Source of the DNA: Paludibacter sp.
Lineage (GTDB): Bacteria; Bacteroidota; Bacteroidia; Bacteroidales; Paludibacteraceae
Reading direction: 5' to 3'
DNA: 6,868 bases
NCBI GenBank assembly: GCA_009787075.1
Contig: WRGS01000143.1
Location: 1-6,868 of the forward strand
A program made the translations under genes and the position numbers. This document shows, piece by piece, positions 6,497 to 6,868 of the stretch (position 1 is the stretch's first letter; the number at the start of each line of letters is the position of its first letter). The notes under the pieces were generated by a model. The model did no database searches. It was not told the origin of the DNA and saw only the letters and a program-made list of their open reading frames with translations.

Positions 6497-6658
6497 CAGC
6501 CGAAAATAAAAAAATAAAATTTACTATGATTTGTGTTTATTGCTTTATATGTTTTTTTAATATTTTTAACCCGAATAATTTGTTCAGGTCAAATATTTTG
6601 TTAAACACACATTCCCTGCAACAACCCGCCCACCCGCGCATTGTTGTCTGAAAAAGCA

Positions 6659-6666
6659 CAAAGGTA
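6659..6666 (-). promoter_or_regulatory. Candidate leftward -7 promoter box next to the IS end
   Basis: Read on the minus strand, TACCTTTG followed by TGC fits the TAnnTTTG -7 box well. The IS terminal repeat begins 5 bases away, so any -33 element 17-21 bases upstream would lie inside the IS, where I see only GTG in place of TTG. It points toward the G-tract cluster at 6614-6635 and the 3' end of rdgB. Confidence 0.35.
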
Positions 6667-6671
6667 CTGAT

Positions 6672-6695
6672 ATTTATGCGAATCACGGGTTAAAA
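6672..6695 (+). repeat. IS982-family terminal repeat of the second copy
   Basis: These 24 bases are identical to 557-580 and to the reverse complement of 1349-1372. Beyond the repeat, the flanks of the three sites differ, which sets the element's outer boundary to within one or two bases. Confidence 0.88.
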
Positions 6696-6742
6696 AAGCC
6701 CGTTTTTTTATTTAATTTTATATTTAAAAATCTTTAAAAAAG

Positions 6743-6789
6743 TTGCATATATCGTTGATTTTTAGTAATTTAGAGGTCTAAAAATCAAC
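6743..6789 (+). promoter_or_regulatory. IS leader: candidate promoter and anti-readthrough hairpin
   Basis: A perfect 12-bp inverted repeat, GTTGATTTTTAG (6754-6765) and CTAAAAATCAAC (6778-6789), with a 12-base loop ends 11 bases before the transposase ATG. A candidate promoter overlaps it: TTG at 6743-6745 and TAATTTAG (6766-6773, one base off TAnnTTTG), 20 bases apart. That promoter would start transcripts near 6780, after the left arm, so only readthrough RNA from outside the element would fold the full hairpin beside the start codon. The repeat is directly visible; the regulatory role is inferred by analogy with IS10 and IS50. Confidence 0.5.
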
Positions 6790-6800
6790 AATTACCTATT

Positions 6801-6868
6801 ATGTCAAACGAAATGCAACTTAAATTAATCGAAACCTACTCACTGGTTTGCGACCTCTTCGATAAAAA
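6801..6868 (+). CDS. IS982-family transposase, N-terminal part (continues past window)
   Basis: Only the first 22 codons are inside the window, beginning MSNEMQLKLIETY and running through LVCDLFDK. This short stretch is not diagnostic alone. It is assigned because it follows the IS terminal repeat and leader shared with the copy at 557-1372, whose remaining frame is clearly an IS982-type DDE transposase. The ATG at 6801 is the first possible ATG in the frame after an in-frame stop at 6771-6773. These codons are what the first copy has lost. Whether the rest is intact cannot be seen. Confidence 0.75.
   Translation, partial: MSNEMQLKLIETYSLVCDLFDK

Larger units (their letters stand above)
6447..6671. 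other. Intergenic spacer with promoter-like boxes and a G-tract cluster
   Basis: No convincing gene is seen. A weak A+T-only inverted repeat, AACTTTTTTT (6445-6454) with AAAAAAAGTT (6477-6486), follows rdgB and could act as a poor terminator. A rightward promoter-like pair lies at 6464-6496 and a leftward -7 box at 6659-6666. Between them, 6614-6635 is strikingly C-rich for such A+T-rich DNA. Two very short frames exist: 41 codons rightward (6526-6651, beginning MICVYCFICFF) and 34 codons leftward (6537-6641, beginning MRGWAGCCREC). Both are too short to trust and they overlap each other. The second IS copy begins at its right edge, so this may be the upstream region of a gene disrupted by that insertion. 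Confidence 0.5.
6672..6868 (+). mobile_element. IS982-family insertion sequence, second copy, cut by window edge
   Basis: The element opens with the same 24-bp terminal repeat as the copy at 557-1372 and continues with a nearly identical 5' segment through 6740. Beyond that it carries sequence that the first copy has lost: a leader with a 12-bp inverted repeat (6754-6789) and the transposase N-terminus (from 6801). It runs rightward out of the window. The transposase-start ends of the two copies face each other across 5.3 kb. Confidence 0.87.

Noticed and set aside
6526..6651. 41-codon rightward frame (MICVYCFICFF...) and overlapping 34-codon leftward frame at 6537-6641 (MRGWAGCCREC...)
   Set aside because: Each has a promoter-like box upstream, but they overlap on opposite strands, are very short and lack known relatives. 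They are not enough to call as genes without conservation data.
557..6868. Composite transposon carrying nuoL and rdgB
   Set aside because: The two IS copies are inverted and one is deleted. The cargo includes core genes, and no outer target duplication can be seen. Independent insertions explain it better.
1..6868. CRISPR array, tRNA or rRNA gene, riboswitch
   Set aside because: No regularly spaced repeats, cloverleaf-like segment or known RNA motif was seen. The only repeats are the IS ends and hairpins described above.

Overview
This window reads as a piece of a Bacteroidota chromosome, probably of the Bacteroidales type. The protein families are typical of that phylum. Shine-Dalgarno sequences are missing ahead of the genes, and several intergenic gaps carry the TAnnTTTG promoter box typical of this group. 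An IS982-family element of the kind known from Porphyromonas and relatives is also present. No genus can be named from the sequence alone.

Layout, left to right. A small A+T-rich gene for a predicted lipoprotein of unknown function (21-548) is followed at once by a shortened IS982-family element (557-1372, minus strand) with 24-bp terminal inverted repeats. The element lies between the lipoprotein gene and a strong hairpin terminator (1392-1430) that probably once served it. Next comes a two-gene unit: a YugP-type membrane zinc metallopeptidase (1536-2219) and a protein with two universal-stress domains (2229-3332), 9 bp apart.

The stretch 3333-3910 is a gene graveyard. The first part of a RhuM-family gene, broken by a one-base frameshift, runs into the last 40 codons of an unrelated gene in another frame. 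After it come an intact nuoL (3911-5830), the largest antiporter-like membrane subunit of respiratory complex I, and rdgB (5859-6446), the house-cleaning ITP/XTP pyrophosphatase. The rest is a 225-bp spacer with promoter-like boxes and a G-tract cluster, then the first 197 bases of a second copy of the IS982-family element (6672 to the edge), which still has its leader and the true transposase N-terminus.

The genes do not form one pathway. nuoL belongs to energy metabolism but stands here without any other nuo gene. rdgB cleans the nucleotide pool, and the peptidase and stress protein are probably stress or envelope functions. The clearest theme is genome decay and IS activity: two related IS copies with their transposase-start ends facing each other bracket 5.3 kb that holds both intact core genes and a rearrangement scar. 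I found no convincing new defence, CRISPR or biosynthetic system. The observations most worth a second look are the hidden gene fusion at 3487-3895, the orphan nuoL, and the leader hairpin of the second IS copy.
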